A DNA stretch of 64,000 nucleotides from NCBI GenBank assembly GCA_005784505.1, contig VCAZ01000008.1, forward strand, positions 10,056,263 to 10,120,262. Direction: 5' to 3'. The notes beneath the pieces are model-generated. The model ran no database searches. It was given only the letters and a program-made list of their open reading frames with translations, and was not told where the DNA came from. Numbering within the stretch: position 1 is the stretch's first letter; the number at the start of each line of letters is the position of its first letter. The position numbers and the translations under genes are program-made. This DNA comes from Bagarius yarrelli (Eukaryota > Chordata > Actinopteri > Siluriformes > Sisoridae). Below, one piece after another: positions 1-12,413 of this stretch.

Positions 1-1764
1 AAACCAGGTTTAAATCGGTTTCAGGAAAACGACTGACTCTAAATTAAAATAACTTCCTGTGCCACTGAAAGCGTGAGAAGCGCCAAGCCGAAGCCGAAGG
101 GCTCAAGTGGTACTCGAGCCACGAAGCCTTGAAAGGCAACAGAAATAAGACATGAACTGCCTCCAATAAAAATAGTACATTAAGTAAAATTCAATCGTCT
201 CCTTCAAAAGGTGCCAGGTGACGAGGGGGGAAAAAAAAAGTCAACACAAGCTGTAATAACTAATATTATTACCGAGCGACTGGAGCCTTTTAGAGAGCGA
301 TAATGACGCTGAGGAGAAGGGACATGCGTGGAGGAGGATAAAATAGCGAGAAAGAAAGGAGAAAACTGAAGTCAGGTGTTAAAATGTGCTGTTGAACGAA
401 GCACATGTCTACCATAATGTCTGAAAAACCTTCCTTTGCTACCAGAGTGTGAAGGTTTATTTCAACACAAACCGACAGTCTACAATATAACATTTCTCAG
501 TATAGCGAACCAGCTAGTGCTAAAAGCTTATTACATCCAAAAATCTCAAGAAAATTAATCGCATTATGCTTTGTGGAGTTAGCATTAGCATAATTAGCAT
601 TTCATCAAAAAAAAAAAAAAAAAAAAAAAAATAAAACCAAAAAAAAAAAAAAAAAAAAATGAAGGAAGTATTAACATGACTCGAATCCACGAAATGTAGG
701 CCTTAGTTTAATCTAAGTATTAGTTTAATCTTGGGTAGCTATAGTCTAGCTAGCTAAATCTCAACTGCTTTTAGATTTCTGTATTAAACACCATAACAGA
801 GAAATAATGGGGTTTTTTTTTTACATTTTTGGATTATTTCGCTGTATTTATTTGTTCATATCGTCAGTATAAGATTGAAGCGCTAAATATTAATTAGTTA
901 ATACCCAAGCTAGACTTTAACAAGTTCTTAATTAAATATTTTGCCAACAAATCTGAAAGAAAAAAAAAATCCTATAATAACTTTGCACCTTTTTCCACTA
1001 TATATATATATTATTATATATAGTCTGAGACTGTATAGCTAAGTTCAGGTTAGCTAGCCAGCTTGATCCATAAAAAATGATAAAATATTACTAAAACTCA
1101 AAATCTGAGTAAAATATTTATATGATTGACAATTTTTGACATACTTTCACTGGGAATTTAGGCCTTTATAAATACAGCCTGTAAAGGGGACAGACTATAT
1201 CAAAAACAGGCGTAGGTAAAAATAAAAACAAGGTTATTAGAGACCTTTTTCGAGTCATTGATCAGCTTTTTAAATCAACAAATCCAAAGAAATATTGACA
1301 TTTTTAATACTGTTGGCTTATTTTTACTATATTTCTGCTGTTACATTGTGTGTTGAAGACTGAATGGCTACGTCCTAGTTAGCTAGCAAGCTAGCTATAG
1401 CCTTAAAAGAATGAAGTTTTTTTTTTTTTTATTCTAAGAAAAATATTATATTATTATTTATGACTTCTTTAGTTATTATATCTGAGGTTTTTTTTAAAAT
1501 GTATTTCCTTTTATAATAATAAAAAAAAAAAATTTGAATAAAACGACAGACTTTCACAGAAAATTGGATTTTTTTCAGGTAACGTAGCGCTGAGGTGATG
1601 TGTCAAATCAATAATTAAGTTGTATAAGGAATTATAACATATAATACTGAGATACTTGCTCAATAGCTTAAGCCTTTAAAGTCTCAAATAAATTTAGTCC
1701 TGGTTTTGCTGTAACACGCTTAATCAGGTAAGTGTTTTGTAGTATATCGAGATGAGTTATTACG
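1..1764. other. AT-rich stretch without a recognisable gene
   Basis: Low-complexity AT-rich DNA with two poly(A) runs (607-631 and 639-659), several short A or T runs, and scattered 'gctagcta'-type words near 745 and 1380. I see no exon, RNA gene or identifiable transposon. Confidence 0.6.
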
Positions 1765-2299
1765 GACACACACACACACACACACACACACAACACACAC
1801 ACACACCACAGTAGATTCATAATCAATTACAAATTAAAAGACGTGGGCCACCAGCCTGGCGCGCACACACACACAAACAGACTTCTGGATTGCAACATGG
1901 TGTTCCGTCGCATTAGCTGCAGGTTGAGAAGAAGCAGGCAGGAGAACCCCGAGTCAAAGACGACGTTAGAGCTGTAAGATGATCTCGGTCTGACATTCGA
2001 CAAGGGTTGTGAGTCTGAAAAGGCCTAAAAAAAAAAAATGACACTAAATACACAGTAAAGTACATGCTGATCTAATCAGTTAAACAAAAGGTTGGAAATG
2101 GGTTACGGAAGCTGTCTGTCTCTCTCACTATTTGGTGTTGTGTGTGTGGTGTGTGTGTATCTTCGCTGCCTTAAGGCAAATGGACAGAATGATAAGATTA
2201 GCAGTTAGTAAAGGATGCAACCGCAGCAGAAAAGTGACAGTTGACAAGAGCACACAGGCCAGGTTGACCACAGAGAGGCCCCTCCAACACGCCTGCTGG

Positions 2300-2336
<37 letters not shown>

Positions 2337-2599
2337 ACTTCAGCACACAGACAGTTATATCCTCTCATTTACACTTTGTGGGACAGATACATTAACGGCT
2401 GTTACCATTAGAAAATAAGACATCTTTTCAAACCAGCAAAAAAAAAAATTTAAAAATAAATAAATAAAAAAATGGCTGTTCGACTTTTCGAGTCATTTTT
2501 TGAGAATTTACAGGGCATCAAATATTCAACACTTATTAAAGGCTGAAAAGTGATGACAGACCGAAATTAATTCAGACCTCTAAATCAGTCTGGATAAGG

Positions 2600-2634
<35 letters not shown>

Positions 2635-2866
2635 AGAATAAACTAATGTCTGCCAACAACCTGCAAAACATGTGTCATTATTAAAAAATGCCTTTTTTTT
2701 TTACATTACAACTAAAAACACACTTACAACAAAAAGATATGCAACGAGAGAAGAGTAAGGTGTTTATATAAAATATACGGTATGATCTAATCACACACAC
2801 ACACACACACACAAGATAAAGGATTCGCTCACACCCTTAATTCTGACACACACACACACCTTGAAG
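1765..2866. repeat. Cluster of (CA)n microsatellites
   Basis: Five CA/GT tracts lie within 1.1 kb: 1765-1808, 2138-2160 (GT), 2301-2336, 2602-2631 and 2792-2813, plus a short one at 2849-2860. The open frames here are CA or GT translations (poly TH/CV) and are not genes. The DNA between them shows nothing identifiable. Confidence 0.9.
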
Positions 2867-3188
2867 GAGGTGAGAACTTTACAGTACGTGTTTGACACTT
2901 CCTAATGCTTTAACAAAGGCGGTAGATAAACGTCTCGCTTTTGTTCCAACCAGACCGGAAACATGGATTGAACAGTGTGTGTATATGTGGGTGTGTGTAT
3001 ATGTGGGTGTGTGTGTGGGTGTGTTTATCTCTGAGACTTTCCACAGGAAGATTCTAACAGAAAGCCAACAACAAATATGAATATCAACTTTCGTCTTTCG
3101 TTGTTGTATGCAAGCAGTGTGTACAGTCTTACTGCAGGAAAAGGGGGTGGGTAGTGGTGATGGTGGTGGTGGGGATGTTGCCAGCAGC

Positions 3189-3448
3189 AAATGACGCCAG
3201 ACCAGGCGGGTTCCCCCGCCGAATGACGCCAGACCAGGCGGGTTCCCCTGCCGAATGACGCCAGACCAGGCGGGTTCCCCTGCCGAATGACGCCAGACCA
3301 GGTGGGTTTTTTCGCTGATGAATGACGCCAGACCAGGCGGGTTTTTCTTTTTTTCGCCGAATGTCGCCAGATTGGGCGGGTTCCCCCGCTGAACATCGCC
3401 GGATAGGGGGCTTCCCCTGCCTAATGTCACCAGATCGGGCGGGTCAAA
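3189..3448. repeat. GC-rich 32-bp minisatellite, about 8 copies
   Basis: Units start near 3190, 3222, 3254, 3286, 3322, 3360, 3392 and 3424. Each contains 'gccagaccaggcgggtt' or a variant, followed by a pyrimidine-rich 'cccctgccg' segment. The first four are near-identical; later ones diverge, and one carries a T-rich expansion. A long minus-strand frame runs through it only because stops are missing from the unit. Confidence 0.88.
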
Positions 3449-3881
3449 CCGGAAATAAATGCATCGGGATGGTTAATAAAATTTGGGCTACTTTTTGATA
3501 TAACAGGCGGATGTAATGTTTTAACTACAAACGTGATTTTTTTTCTGATGTTTAATAGTACAGTGAAACCAGACCTACAAAAACATCTGTTTATCAGTGT
3601 ATCCTAGATTTTATATTGCACAAACTGCAAATTATATGGAAAAAAAACGTATCGTTTATCGTTATCTGTATCAGAATCAGTATCAGTTCGACATAACGTC
3701 ATAAACTACATGAAATCACAAAATAATCTAAAATAATTCTAAAAACTATTCGGATTCAGTAAACAAAAGAACCCCGATCACTAGGGAGTTCACATGAGTA
3801 CAAAAGCTGAGTGAGGAACAGGGAACTCATCCAACGTTTCCTTTGGCACGGGGGAGCAAAACAAGTCAGAAATGAATGCGG

Positions 3882-3912
<31 letters not shown>

Positions 3913-4261
3913 CACACACACACTGTGGCCAAAAAGTAGCCAAACAGATTGTACATAAAATGTAAATAAACCTGCGCTGAGACAGCCGTGCTGTCGTGTG
4001 TCTCAGAATTTAGCCCTTGACTCACGCACACACTCACACACCTTTATATTTAAATGCTTGGTCTACCAGACTTAAGTCCTGATTTAAACTTACACCCAAG
4101 CCTTTCTTAGACTTAGACAGACAGACAGACACACACACACACACACTTCTGTAGTAATCACACCCCAAACAACAGCTTTATACACAAATGGCTTTCCTTT
4201 TCCTGTGTCCTCTGATCCTCGACTTTAACAATAAGAGCCACATGGCCTGTGTTCTCAGTAA

Positions 4262-4296
<35 letters not shown>
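3882..4296. repeat. CA/TA and AGAC-CA microsatellites
   Basis: (CA)n with a short TA core at 3882-3923, a compound (AGAC)n(AC)n at 4115-4146, and (AC)n at 4265-4296. The DNA between them has no recognisable coding content. Confidence 0.85.
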
Positions 4297-4298
<2 letters not shown>

Positions 4299-4796
4299 CA
4301 GGATGATTACAGTGTAATCAACATGCTCATTAAACTCAAATCTGCTCCATATGCCTAATTTCTGCAAGTCTTTAGTTTGCTGTGACATCATCAGCGCGGG
4401 ACGGTTTATTCTCCCCGGTTTGTCTTTTCTTTTTAAACTACAGCACTGGAGAGGAAAAAGAGAAAGTGGACACATGAAGAAGGACAACAGGGGAAAAAAA
4501 CGACAGTGCTAGAGACTCAGCTGAGGGAAGCCCGTCCCTGGGAGACGCCTGAGACCGAGAACTTGTCCAACATAAATACAGGAGACTCCAGACGCCGAGC
4601 TGTCTAAGAACCCCAGAATTTAAACCTGACGATTTACACCAGCACAATGTTTCTAAAGTTCATCAGAGTTTTACGTTAATCAAACGAAAAACGTGACGCG
4701 CTAATAAATGTTTAACGCAAGTGAAGACTTTCACAACCCGTTACAATTAACACCAACATGCTAATAACCAGGGAGATCAAATCCCTGAACTATAAA

Positions 4797-4907
4797 AGGA
4801 GAGAAAGAGAAAGAATAGAAAGAGAGAGAGAGAAAGTGTGAGAGTGAGAAAGTAAGAGAGAGTAGGGTAATAAGGGGGGGGGAGACAGACAGACAGAATA
4901 TAATGAA

Positions 4908-4975
<68 letters not shown>

Positions 4976-5050
4976 TAATAGGGAGAGAGAGAGAATATAA
5001 ATGAATTTAAAAAAAAGAGAAAGGAAGAATGTAAACGAATTAAATAAATT

Positions 5051-5082
<32 letters not shown>

Positions 5083-5089
5083 CACAGAT

Positions 5090-5130
<41 letters not shown>
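4797..5130. repeat. Polypurine (GA)n tract
   Basis: About 330 bases are almost entirely A and G on the plus strand, with pure (GA)n runs at about 4915-4972, 5060-5080 and 5095-5126, and an 'agacagacagac' patch near 4885. The minus-strand poly(LS) frame is a shadow of this tract. Confidence 0.9.
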
Positions 5131-5210
5131 AAGTGAATAAAAGAGAAGGAGGATATTAAAGTGGTGCTACAGGTTTAATGTTAACAGAGCAGAAAGCCCT
5201 TATGGTACAT

Positions 5211-5214
<4 letters not shown>

Positions 5215-5247
<33 letters not shown>

Positions 5248-5267
5248 TGTGTGTGTGCGTGTGTGTT
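5215..5267. repeat. (GT)n microsatellite
   Basis: Near-perfect GT dinucleotide run with three CG interruptions. Confidence 0.9.
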
Positions 5268-5391
5268 TAGTTCAGGCACATGAGAACCTTGTGCTGTCTA
5301 ACCGCCATGAGGCAACAAACACCAAAATCCCACAGACTAAAAGAGGAAATGGAGAAAATAGGAGAAGAGCAGAGCGACGTCCGTCTTAAAT

Positions 5392-5934
5392 CACACTCTA
5401 CACACACACTCTACACACACACACTCTACACACACACACTCTACACACACCACACACACTCTACACACACACACACACACACACCTCTACACACACACAC
5501 TCTACACACACACACTCTACACACACACACCTCTACACACACACACACACTCTACACACACACACACACACACACCACACACACAACCACTCTACACACA
5601 CACACACCACACCTCACACACAACAACTCTACACACAAGCTACACACACACACACTCACACACACACACACTCTACACACACACACACCACACACACACA
5701 CACACACCTACACACACACCCATCTACACACAACACCCTCTACACACACACAATCACACACACATCACTCACTCACACACACACACCACACACTACACAC
5801 ACACCACACACACTACACACACACACACTCTACACACACACACACTCTACACACACACACACTCTACACCACACACACACACTCTACACAACACACACAC
5901 AATAATACTACACACACACACACACACACACACA

Positions 5935-5971
<37 letters not shown>

Positions 5972-6011
5972 ACACACACACACACTCTACACACACACAC
6001 ACACACACACA

Positions 6012-6048
<37 letters not shown>

Positions 6049-6216
6049 ACACACACACACACTACACACACTCACACACACACAACACTCTACACACACA
6101 CACACACTCTACACACACACACACACACAGCTCTACACACACACACACTCTACACACACACACACACACCACTCTAACACACACACAAACTACACACACC
6201 CCTCACACACACAAGC
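5392..6216. repeat. Very long compound CA tract with 'ctcta' spacers
   Basis: About 825 bases of (AC)n are broken at irregular but frequent intervals by 'ctcta', giving a loose minisatellite of 'ctctacacacaca' words of variable length. The 361-residue plus-strand frame over it is an almost pure T/H translation and is not a gene. Confidence 0.92.
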
Positions 6217-6570
6217 TACGATCTTATGGGCGACCCCAGAAATACAAATATTTTCTATGGAACAAATTATATATAAAACTATTGCTTGTAAAATTAGAGA
6301 CAGACAGACAGACCATGGTAGAAAAACAGCCAGCCATTGAGATAGACAGGCAGACACAGTTATAGATGGACAGATAGACAGTTAAGGCAGGCAGACAAAC
6401 AGCTAGACCTGAATTGGAACACTAATAGACAGACAGAGACAGAGAGTAAGACTGTGATAAATAAACAGCCATTCAGTGTGTAAGACAGACAGACTTTGGG
6501 ATGGTGATATACAGATAGACAGGTATTGTGGCAGTGAGAGATATAGAGGTTAGTCAGCGAGTAAGACAGT

Positions 6571-6722
6571 GATGGGGAAGTGATATGTCAGTGTTTAAGG
6601 TGTTGGACTGCCAATCTGAAGATGATGAGTTCATTTCCCAGCACCAGCAAGCTGTGACTGCTGGGCCCCTGAGCAGGGCCCCTAATCCTCAACTACTTAG
6701 TTGGATTTGAAATAAATAAGTT
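6571..6722 (+). repeat. tRNA-derived SINE, family A, degraded
   Basis: Head 'taaggtgttggactgc', a remnant of 'ttcccagcacc', then 'ctgctgggcccctgagcag' and a short tail. It follows the family-A order: RNA polymerase III A box, B box, 'gctgggcccctgagcaagg' body, tail. Confidence 0.75.
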
Positions 6723-6762
6723 GAAAGGGCAACTGGTGAATGCGAGAAATGTAAAAGCAATG

Positions 6763-6855
6763 TAGACAGGCAGAGAGACAGGCAGAGAGACAGGCAGAGA
6801 GACAGGCAGAGAGACAGGCAGAGAGACAGGCAGAGAGACAGGCAGAGAGACAGGC
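6763..6855. repeat. 12-bp tandem repeat (agacaggcagag)n
   Basis: About 7.5 near-perfect copies of agacaggcagag. Because the unit is a multiple of three, it leaves an open minus-strand frame of repeated CLSL. Confidence 0.92.
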
Positions 6856-6998
6856 ATTTATCAGTTCTAGAATGTGTTAAATGATGACGGTGAGAGTAAA
6901 GATTGTGCCGTGGAGCTTCAAAGTGTCCAGATGTGCTCATTACCCTGAACACCGTGTGGCGCTGCAAAAAAAAAAAGACACCATCTCAGCCAACAGTG

Positions 6999-7000
<2 letters not shown>

Positions 7001-7031
<31 letters not shown>

Positions 7032-7215
7032 CCTTCCCGGCCACACACAAGGCTTTCCCCATCACACACACACCCCGAGTGCCTCCCGTACTATTGTAAA
7101 GCTGACGGCGGAAGGGAGGAGGGGTGAAGGGTCACAGCCAAAAGGCCACCAGAATCTCGGCCTTACACTCCAGTTTTGTTTCCACATTTTGTGGCCCAGT
7201 GCATTTTTCAACCCC

Positions 7216-7250
<35 letters not shown>

Positions 7251-7605
7251 ACGAAACTCACATTGACAGCTCCTTTACATTTGCAAAGGGACTTGGAGCA
7301 GCTGTGTGCATCCCACTATAACACACACACACACACACACCTATCCTTAGAATATGAAGAAAAGAATGAGGATAATCAGAGGCTGAACGAGGGCCAGTGA
7401 CAGACAGACAGAGAGAGAGAGAGAGAGAGAGAGTGAGAAATAGATTTAAAAAGAAAGAAAGAAGTATAAAGAGAAAGAGGGAAAGAGACAGAGAGAGAGA
7501 GAAAGAAGGATACATTTACTTTGAGAGAGAAACCCCCCCCCAAACTCATTAAATGAGGGCTCATTCCTCTCTCTCAGGACACTGTGTGTGTGTGTGTGTG
7601 TGTGT
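7001..7605. repeat. CA, GT and GA microsatellite cluster
   Basis: (CA)n at 7001-7029, (GT)n at 7219-7248, (CA)n at 7321-7340, a GA-rich tract at 7401-7505 and (GT)n at 7583-7605. All short frames here are translations of these tracts. Confidence 0.88.
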
Positions 7606-7639
7606 ATGCGCATGTGTACGTGCTTGCGAGTAAGTGTGT

Positions 7640-7940
7640 GGCAGCCATTACTGCAGGCCGCCAGCTGAAAGAAGCAGAAGCTCTGCACTTCCCTGCACTT
7701 CTCCTTTCAGCGCTCGTGTCCATCAATCCAGGCCGCCTAATTGCGTTTGCTTTTATTATCATCTATTATCAGTCTCTCGTCGCCGCCGCTTTTCCCCATG
7801 CATGAATTTTAATAACGCGCGCCGCATCGGCAGCCGAGCAGCAACGACACCCTCGCACCCGTGTTCCTCGGGATACAGCGAAGCCGAGCGTGTATAATTG
7901 TCGTACGCTAATTAAGGGGAGGTTAAATTAGGGGGGCGAA
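7640..7940. promoter_or_regulatory. Candidate conserved non-coding element (intronic)
   Basis: Seen: about 300 bases of complex, balanced, non-repetitive DNA between simple-sequence blocks. It has homeobox-type cores (TAATTG near 7739, TAATTAA at 7909-7915), a 'tgaattttaataa' word near 7803, and CpGs. It has no convincing exon structure. Inference: such islands in repeat-rich fish introns are often enhancers conserved across vertebrates. No alignment was possible. Confidence 0.35.
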
Positions 7941-8175
7941 GAGTTGTGTGGCAAACGCAGGGGCCTGTGGGACGCTTCTGCCTCCTCCTCCTTCTCCTCC
8001 TGCAGCCTCAGCAGATCTCACACACCTCCGTCTGCCTCAGCGCGTCCTACACACTGACATCATCGCTATACAAAGTCAACGTCACTTAGTTTATAAAGCA
8101 GGGTGTGTGTTTGAGGTCGCATCATGTGACTAAAGAGAAACTGACAAATTTGGCTAAAATCAGTACTGAAAAAGT

Positions 8176-8210
<35 letters not shown>
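8176..8210. repeat. (CA)n microsatellite
   Basis: A perfect CA run of about 17 units. Confidence 0.92.
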
Positions 8211-8211
<1 letters not shown>

Positions 8212-8492
8212 TTACTTAAAACTGGAAAGTCCATAAAACCGTTGCCATTACGTAAAAAATATTAATAAAGTGATTTTTATTGCAAAAAAAATCCCTGGAA
8301 ATTCCAAATGCTGCTGGTAAAGTCTCATGTTCTACAGCGTTCCTATCAAATATAACTACAACTACGATTCCCGGGTTGATTGTAAATCCGGATTAAAACC
8401 AATAACCTTCATTAGCGCAGTGTGTGCTCAGAGGAATGGGAAAGGATACAGCAGTTACGCTAATTCCAAACGATTTCAAGTGCAAAGTTGTC

Positions 8493-8630
8493 GGGAAGCC
8501 CAGCGGTTACGGTGTTGGTGATCTGAAAGATCATGGGTTGAATTTCACTAAGCACCACCAAGCTGCCACTGTTGGACCCCTGAGAAAGACCCTTAACTGC
8601 TCATTTGGATGTAAATTTCATGCGTAATAC
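8493..8630 (+). repeat. SINE family A copy
   Basis: 'gcccagcggttacggtgtt' A-box-like head, diverged B box, 'accaccaagctgccactg', 'cccctgagaaagaccctta' body and a short tail. It lies 50 bases upstream of another copy in the same orientation. Confidence 0.78.
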
Positions 8631-8677
8631 ATCGACTGTGTTGCGATGTGGAAGAATAAGCAGAATCCAGGGATCAC

Positions 8678-8842
8678 CATCGTAGCACAGTGGTTAAGGT
8701 GTTGGACTGCTAATTGGAAGATCAGGGTTCGAGTTCCAGCACCACCAAGTTACCACTCTTGGGCCCCTAAGCAAGACCCTCAATTGCTCAGTTGTATAAA
8801 TGTAAGTCACTCTGGATAAGAACGTCTGCCAATTGAAAATGT
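8678..8842 (+). repeat. SINE family A copy, near full length
   Basis: tRNA-like head with A box 'tagcacagtggttaagg' and B box 'gggttcgagttcc', then 'agcaccaccaagttacc', 'ttgggcccctaagcaagac', and the 3' tail 'actctggataagaacgtct', which resembles LINE-derived tails of fish SINEs. Confidence 0.88.
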
Positions 8843-9130
8843 TTTGAGCCTTGCTTAAAAACGAATCGGTGGTACAATGCCACGATAGACTGACTGAACT
8901 CTGACTGTTGCGCGCTGGAACGTTCTTAAAAATAAAGCAAATCCACTGTTTTTTTAATATTGGGATCTGACGAAAGGTTAGGCAAAGACTGTGTTTGTCA
9001 GTTACCTCTTACGTGCCTGCGTGAATCGGTGGACAGAGCTGAACAAAGAGTGCTGTAGAAACAGACTTCAATTTTTTTTATGAAGGCGGAGCCTAACCAC
9101 ACTATTACATCATAACGTAACATAATGTAA

Positions 9131-9372
9131 ATGTCTTTATTTAGCACGTATACTTTACAGAACAGTGAAATTCGTTTCTTCGCATATCCCATCTTAGTAA
9201 GTTGGGGGTCAGAGTGCAGGGTCAGCTATGATACAGCGCCCCTGGAGCAGGAAGTGTTGAGGGTCTTGCTCAGGGACCAGACGATGGCCGACTGACGGTG
9301 GTGGGGTTTAAACCAAGATATTTCTGGTCATCCAATCAACTCAGTGCCTTAACCATACACACCAACACTGCC
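9131..9372 (-). repeat. tRNA-headed SINE, family B
   Basis: The plus strand shows the reversed element: tail 'cagaacagtgaaattcg', body 'cgcatatcccatcttagta', 'gtcagctatgatacagcgc', then 'ccttaaccatacacacc' as the reversed head. Further copies in the same orientation lie at 16.9 and 28.6 kb, and one in the opposite orientation at 60.1 kb. Confidence 0.82.
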
Positions 9373-9714
9373 CCCCCCTCCCATCATAGAATAGAACATT
9401 CCAAAACCTGCTGTTTTTTAACTGACTGTCTCCAATATTAACTGGTTTTAGAGTAACAACAAAGTTTTGAGTTCTGAAACGTACAGAATATTTTTTATAG
9501 CACAACGACCTCGTATTTTAACAGATAAAGAGAATTAAGATTTGTCAGCTCATGACCCCGTTGATTAATCTCAAGATAATTACAGTGAGACGGAACAACA
9601 GAGCAAGTTGAGGTGCTGGAGAAAGTGTGTTGAAAGTGAAGAAAGAGAACGTGAGGTCCACACTTTAATACACTCCATGCTTGTCCACGGTGAGACTCCT
9701 GAATATGTTTGTGC

Positions 9715-9870
9715 TAGGAATCGAACCTGTGATATTCAGATCTGCAGGTTTCTGAGCCACCACTGTTGGGCCCCTGAGCACGGCCCCTTATCCTTGGTTG
9801 GATAAATGAAATAAATGTAAAGTTGTACTACACTAAAGGCGTCTACCAAATTATAAAAAATGTAAATTAC
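9715..9870. repeat. SINE family A, rearranged fragment
   Basis: The 'ttgggcccctgagcacgg' body and 'aaaggcgtctaccaaatt' tail lie on the plus strand. The upstream 'gaatcgaacctgtgatatt' looks like the reversed B box, so this copy seems to be partly inverted or chimeric. Confidence 0.6.
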
Positions 9871-10663
9871 TGCATGACTAACGATGTAATTAAACGCAGG
9901 ATTATAATCTACTTTCGACAAGAAAAGCCTGTTTTCTAGACGTACCGATCAAAACAGGCAATTAGGATTTAAGTAGCCTAAATCATTATCACGCGTTTTA
10001 TTCGTTAAATCTCAAACGAAGCGCTTCACACTGAGCCGAATGAGGTCACATGATCATTATTTGATTTTTATTCCTTCAACGTTTATCCTTCCGTTTAATT
10101 TCACTTTTTAACTATATGAATTCAGTGCAATATTTAGATAATAATAATAATAGTAATAATAATAATAATAATGATCATGTGATCGGATTCGGATTAACGG
10201 TGAAAAAGTTGCTTCACACCTTAAGTTTACCTGCAACGCAAGTGTGAGTTTAGCCGGTTAAAAAAAAAAAAAAAAAAAAATAAAAAAATGCTACCAATGT
10301 TTAAAACTGGTTGAACTTCAGAAATTAATTACTGTCATGTAAATTTTTTTTGTGTAAATTTTCTTAAACAAAAGACGCCGTTTTTTTTTTTTTTTTCCAG
10401 GTGAAGATCAGAAACGAATCCCGAATAAAAAGCTTTATTTACGAATAAGAAGCAGAGATACTGAGCTAGGGTCATTTTGTGCGCCGTTACCCCCTCCAAT
10501 TACGCCCCCCACCCCCCTTACCCCACTACATGAGCTGGAGGGTCACCATCTTGTTGCTTCGAAACAGATGTTCTCTATCCAGGCCTCAAGGACTCGAGTC
10601 AGATTTGCTTAGAGCTCAAGTTTCTGACACACCTGAGTCACACGGGAGCCTCGATTACCTGCT

Positions 10664-10710
10664 CAGGGGTGGGGGGGGGTGGGGGTGGGTGTGTGTGTGT
10701 GTGTGTGTGT
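10664..10710. repeat. G-run and (GT)n tract
   Basis: 'ggggtggggggggg'-type G-rich DNA runs into (GT)n. Confidence 0.8.
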
Positions 10711-10757
10711 TGAATCCAAAAATGCAACAAAGCAGTTTCTAAACATATTAAAAAACC

Positions 10758-11445
10758 TGGTGGCTTAGTGGCTAATGTGGTGGACTGCTGAGTGGAAGAG
10801 TGTGGGTTCAATTCCCAGCACCACCAAGCTGCCCAGCTGGACCGTCGAGCGAGGCTTGTGCAGTAAAAAAAATACGATAAATTGGGAAAGTTGTAGCTCA
10901 GTGGTTGAGGTGTTGGACTGATAATCAGTAGCTTGTGGGTTCAATTACCAGCACCACCAAACTGCCACTGCTGGGCCCTCGAGCAAGACTTTTAACCCCT
11001 TAATGGTGCAGGTTAAAATGTTATAAATGGAAGAAGTTGTAGCTCAGTGGTTAAGGTGTTGGACTGCTAATCAGAAGCTTGTGGGTTCGATTACCAGCAC
11101 CACCAAACTGCAACTGCTGTGCCCTCGAGCAAGACTTTTAACCCCTTAATGGTGCAGGTTAAAATGTTATAAATGGAAGAAATTGTAGCTTAGTGGTTAA
11201 GGTGTTGGAGTGATAATCAGCAGTTTGTGGGTTCAATTACCAGCACCACCAAACTGCCATTGCTGGGACCTTGAGCAAGGCACTTAATCCTTAACTGTGC
11301 AGTTGAAAAAAATATATATAGTCGAAGTTGTACCTCGGTGGTTAAGGTGTTGGACTGCTTGTGGGTTCAATTCCCAGCTACTATTGCTGGGCCCCTTGGC
11401 AAGGCCCCTTACCCTGAAATGCTCAATGGGATAACGTATGAGAAA
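10758..11445 (+). repeat. Tandem array of five SINE family A units
   Basis: Five head-to-tail tRNA-like units start at 10758, 10891, 11037, 11183 and 11328, so the steps are 133, 146, 146 and 145 bases. Each has an A box ('tagctcagtggttaagg' or variant), 'gtgttggactg', and a B box ('gggttcaattaccagc' or variant). All but the last have 'agcaccaccaa'; each carries the 'ctgctgggccc' region or a decayed form. Units 2 and 3 share a junction sequence including 'ttaaaatgttataaatgga', so they expanded as a tandem block rather than by separate insertions. Confidence 0.9.
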
Positions 11446-12104
11446 AATGTCTAGCCAACTACCAGAACTGTAAAGATCAAGCAATCAGCGCAGGACTAAT
11501 CCGCCCCTGACCTCCACTTCGCAGGGCGTGTAAACATCACACATGTTCCACTTTTCACTAATGAACCTGTTGCTGGACGAGGAAAGCGAGGACGAGAATG
11601 AAACAGTGGACAAGAGTGAAAATGAGCGAATGTGTGATGTCTTTAATCAGCCATCAGGATACAGAACAACATCAAACCAGCAGACGTTCGACTTCCTGTG
11701 ATTCCAAGGATTTTTTTTTAAACTCTTCCTTTCAGAAAACCAGAAAAGAACCCGAGCCGTTTCAGCTGTGAGGAGACGTTGAAAAGGATCAGTGAGACAT
11801 CGGCGAGATCTCGGCACTGCATGTGTCATTACTGACTCCTGAAACTGATTCGTCATATCACATCTAAACAAAAGCTTCCTGTACGTGTGGGAGATCTTTA
11901 AAAGGGTACTTTCCCCCTGACTGTACCCCGAACCCTGAACCTCGACCTGGTGGAGATCCATGAAGCTCATTCAACTCCAGACCTGCTGGAAAGAACAAAC
12001 AAACAAAACTCACAGTTTGGGGAGAGGTTCAAAACCCATCTGCATTAAATCCGAAAGGCACATTTTTTTTTTCCTGAGAAAGAGCTGCAACATGTACACG
12101 AAGA

Positions 12105-12129
12105 ACACACACACACACACACACACACA
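12105..12129. repeat. (AC)n microsatellite
   Basis: A short perfect AC run in the putative intron. Confidence 0.9.
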
Positions 12130-12337
12130 GAGCTTATGTTTAAGGTTACAAATCAGAACACACTCGCCTAGATACGATATACGGGGTGAGCCTGACGCCA
12201 CGCAATATCCCGGTCTCTTGTACAAGCACGCACGCACGCGCTTACAAACAAGGCAAAATGTTTATTGCACACACTGCTTTTGTGCACATGCTTTAAGGGA
12301 AACACAACCCGGAAACACACACACACTGTCTATCATA

Positions 12338-12349
12338 TCTCTATCTCTA

Positions 12350-12413
<64 letters not shown>

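Noticed and set aside
5280..6365. 361-residue plus-strand frame
   Set aside because: A translation of CA repeats with 'ctcta' spacers (almost only T and H); no gene features.
11033..11110. Genuine tRNA gene
   Set aside because: A and B boxes are present, but the cloverleaf stems are not convincing and the unit is one of five in a SINE array with SINE-specific downstream sequence.
10758..11445. CRISPR-like array
   Set aside because: Repeats are contiguous SINE units with no unique spacers, in a eukaryotic genome.
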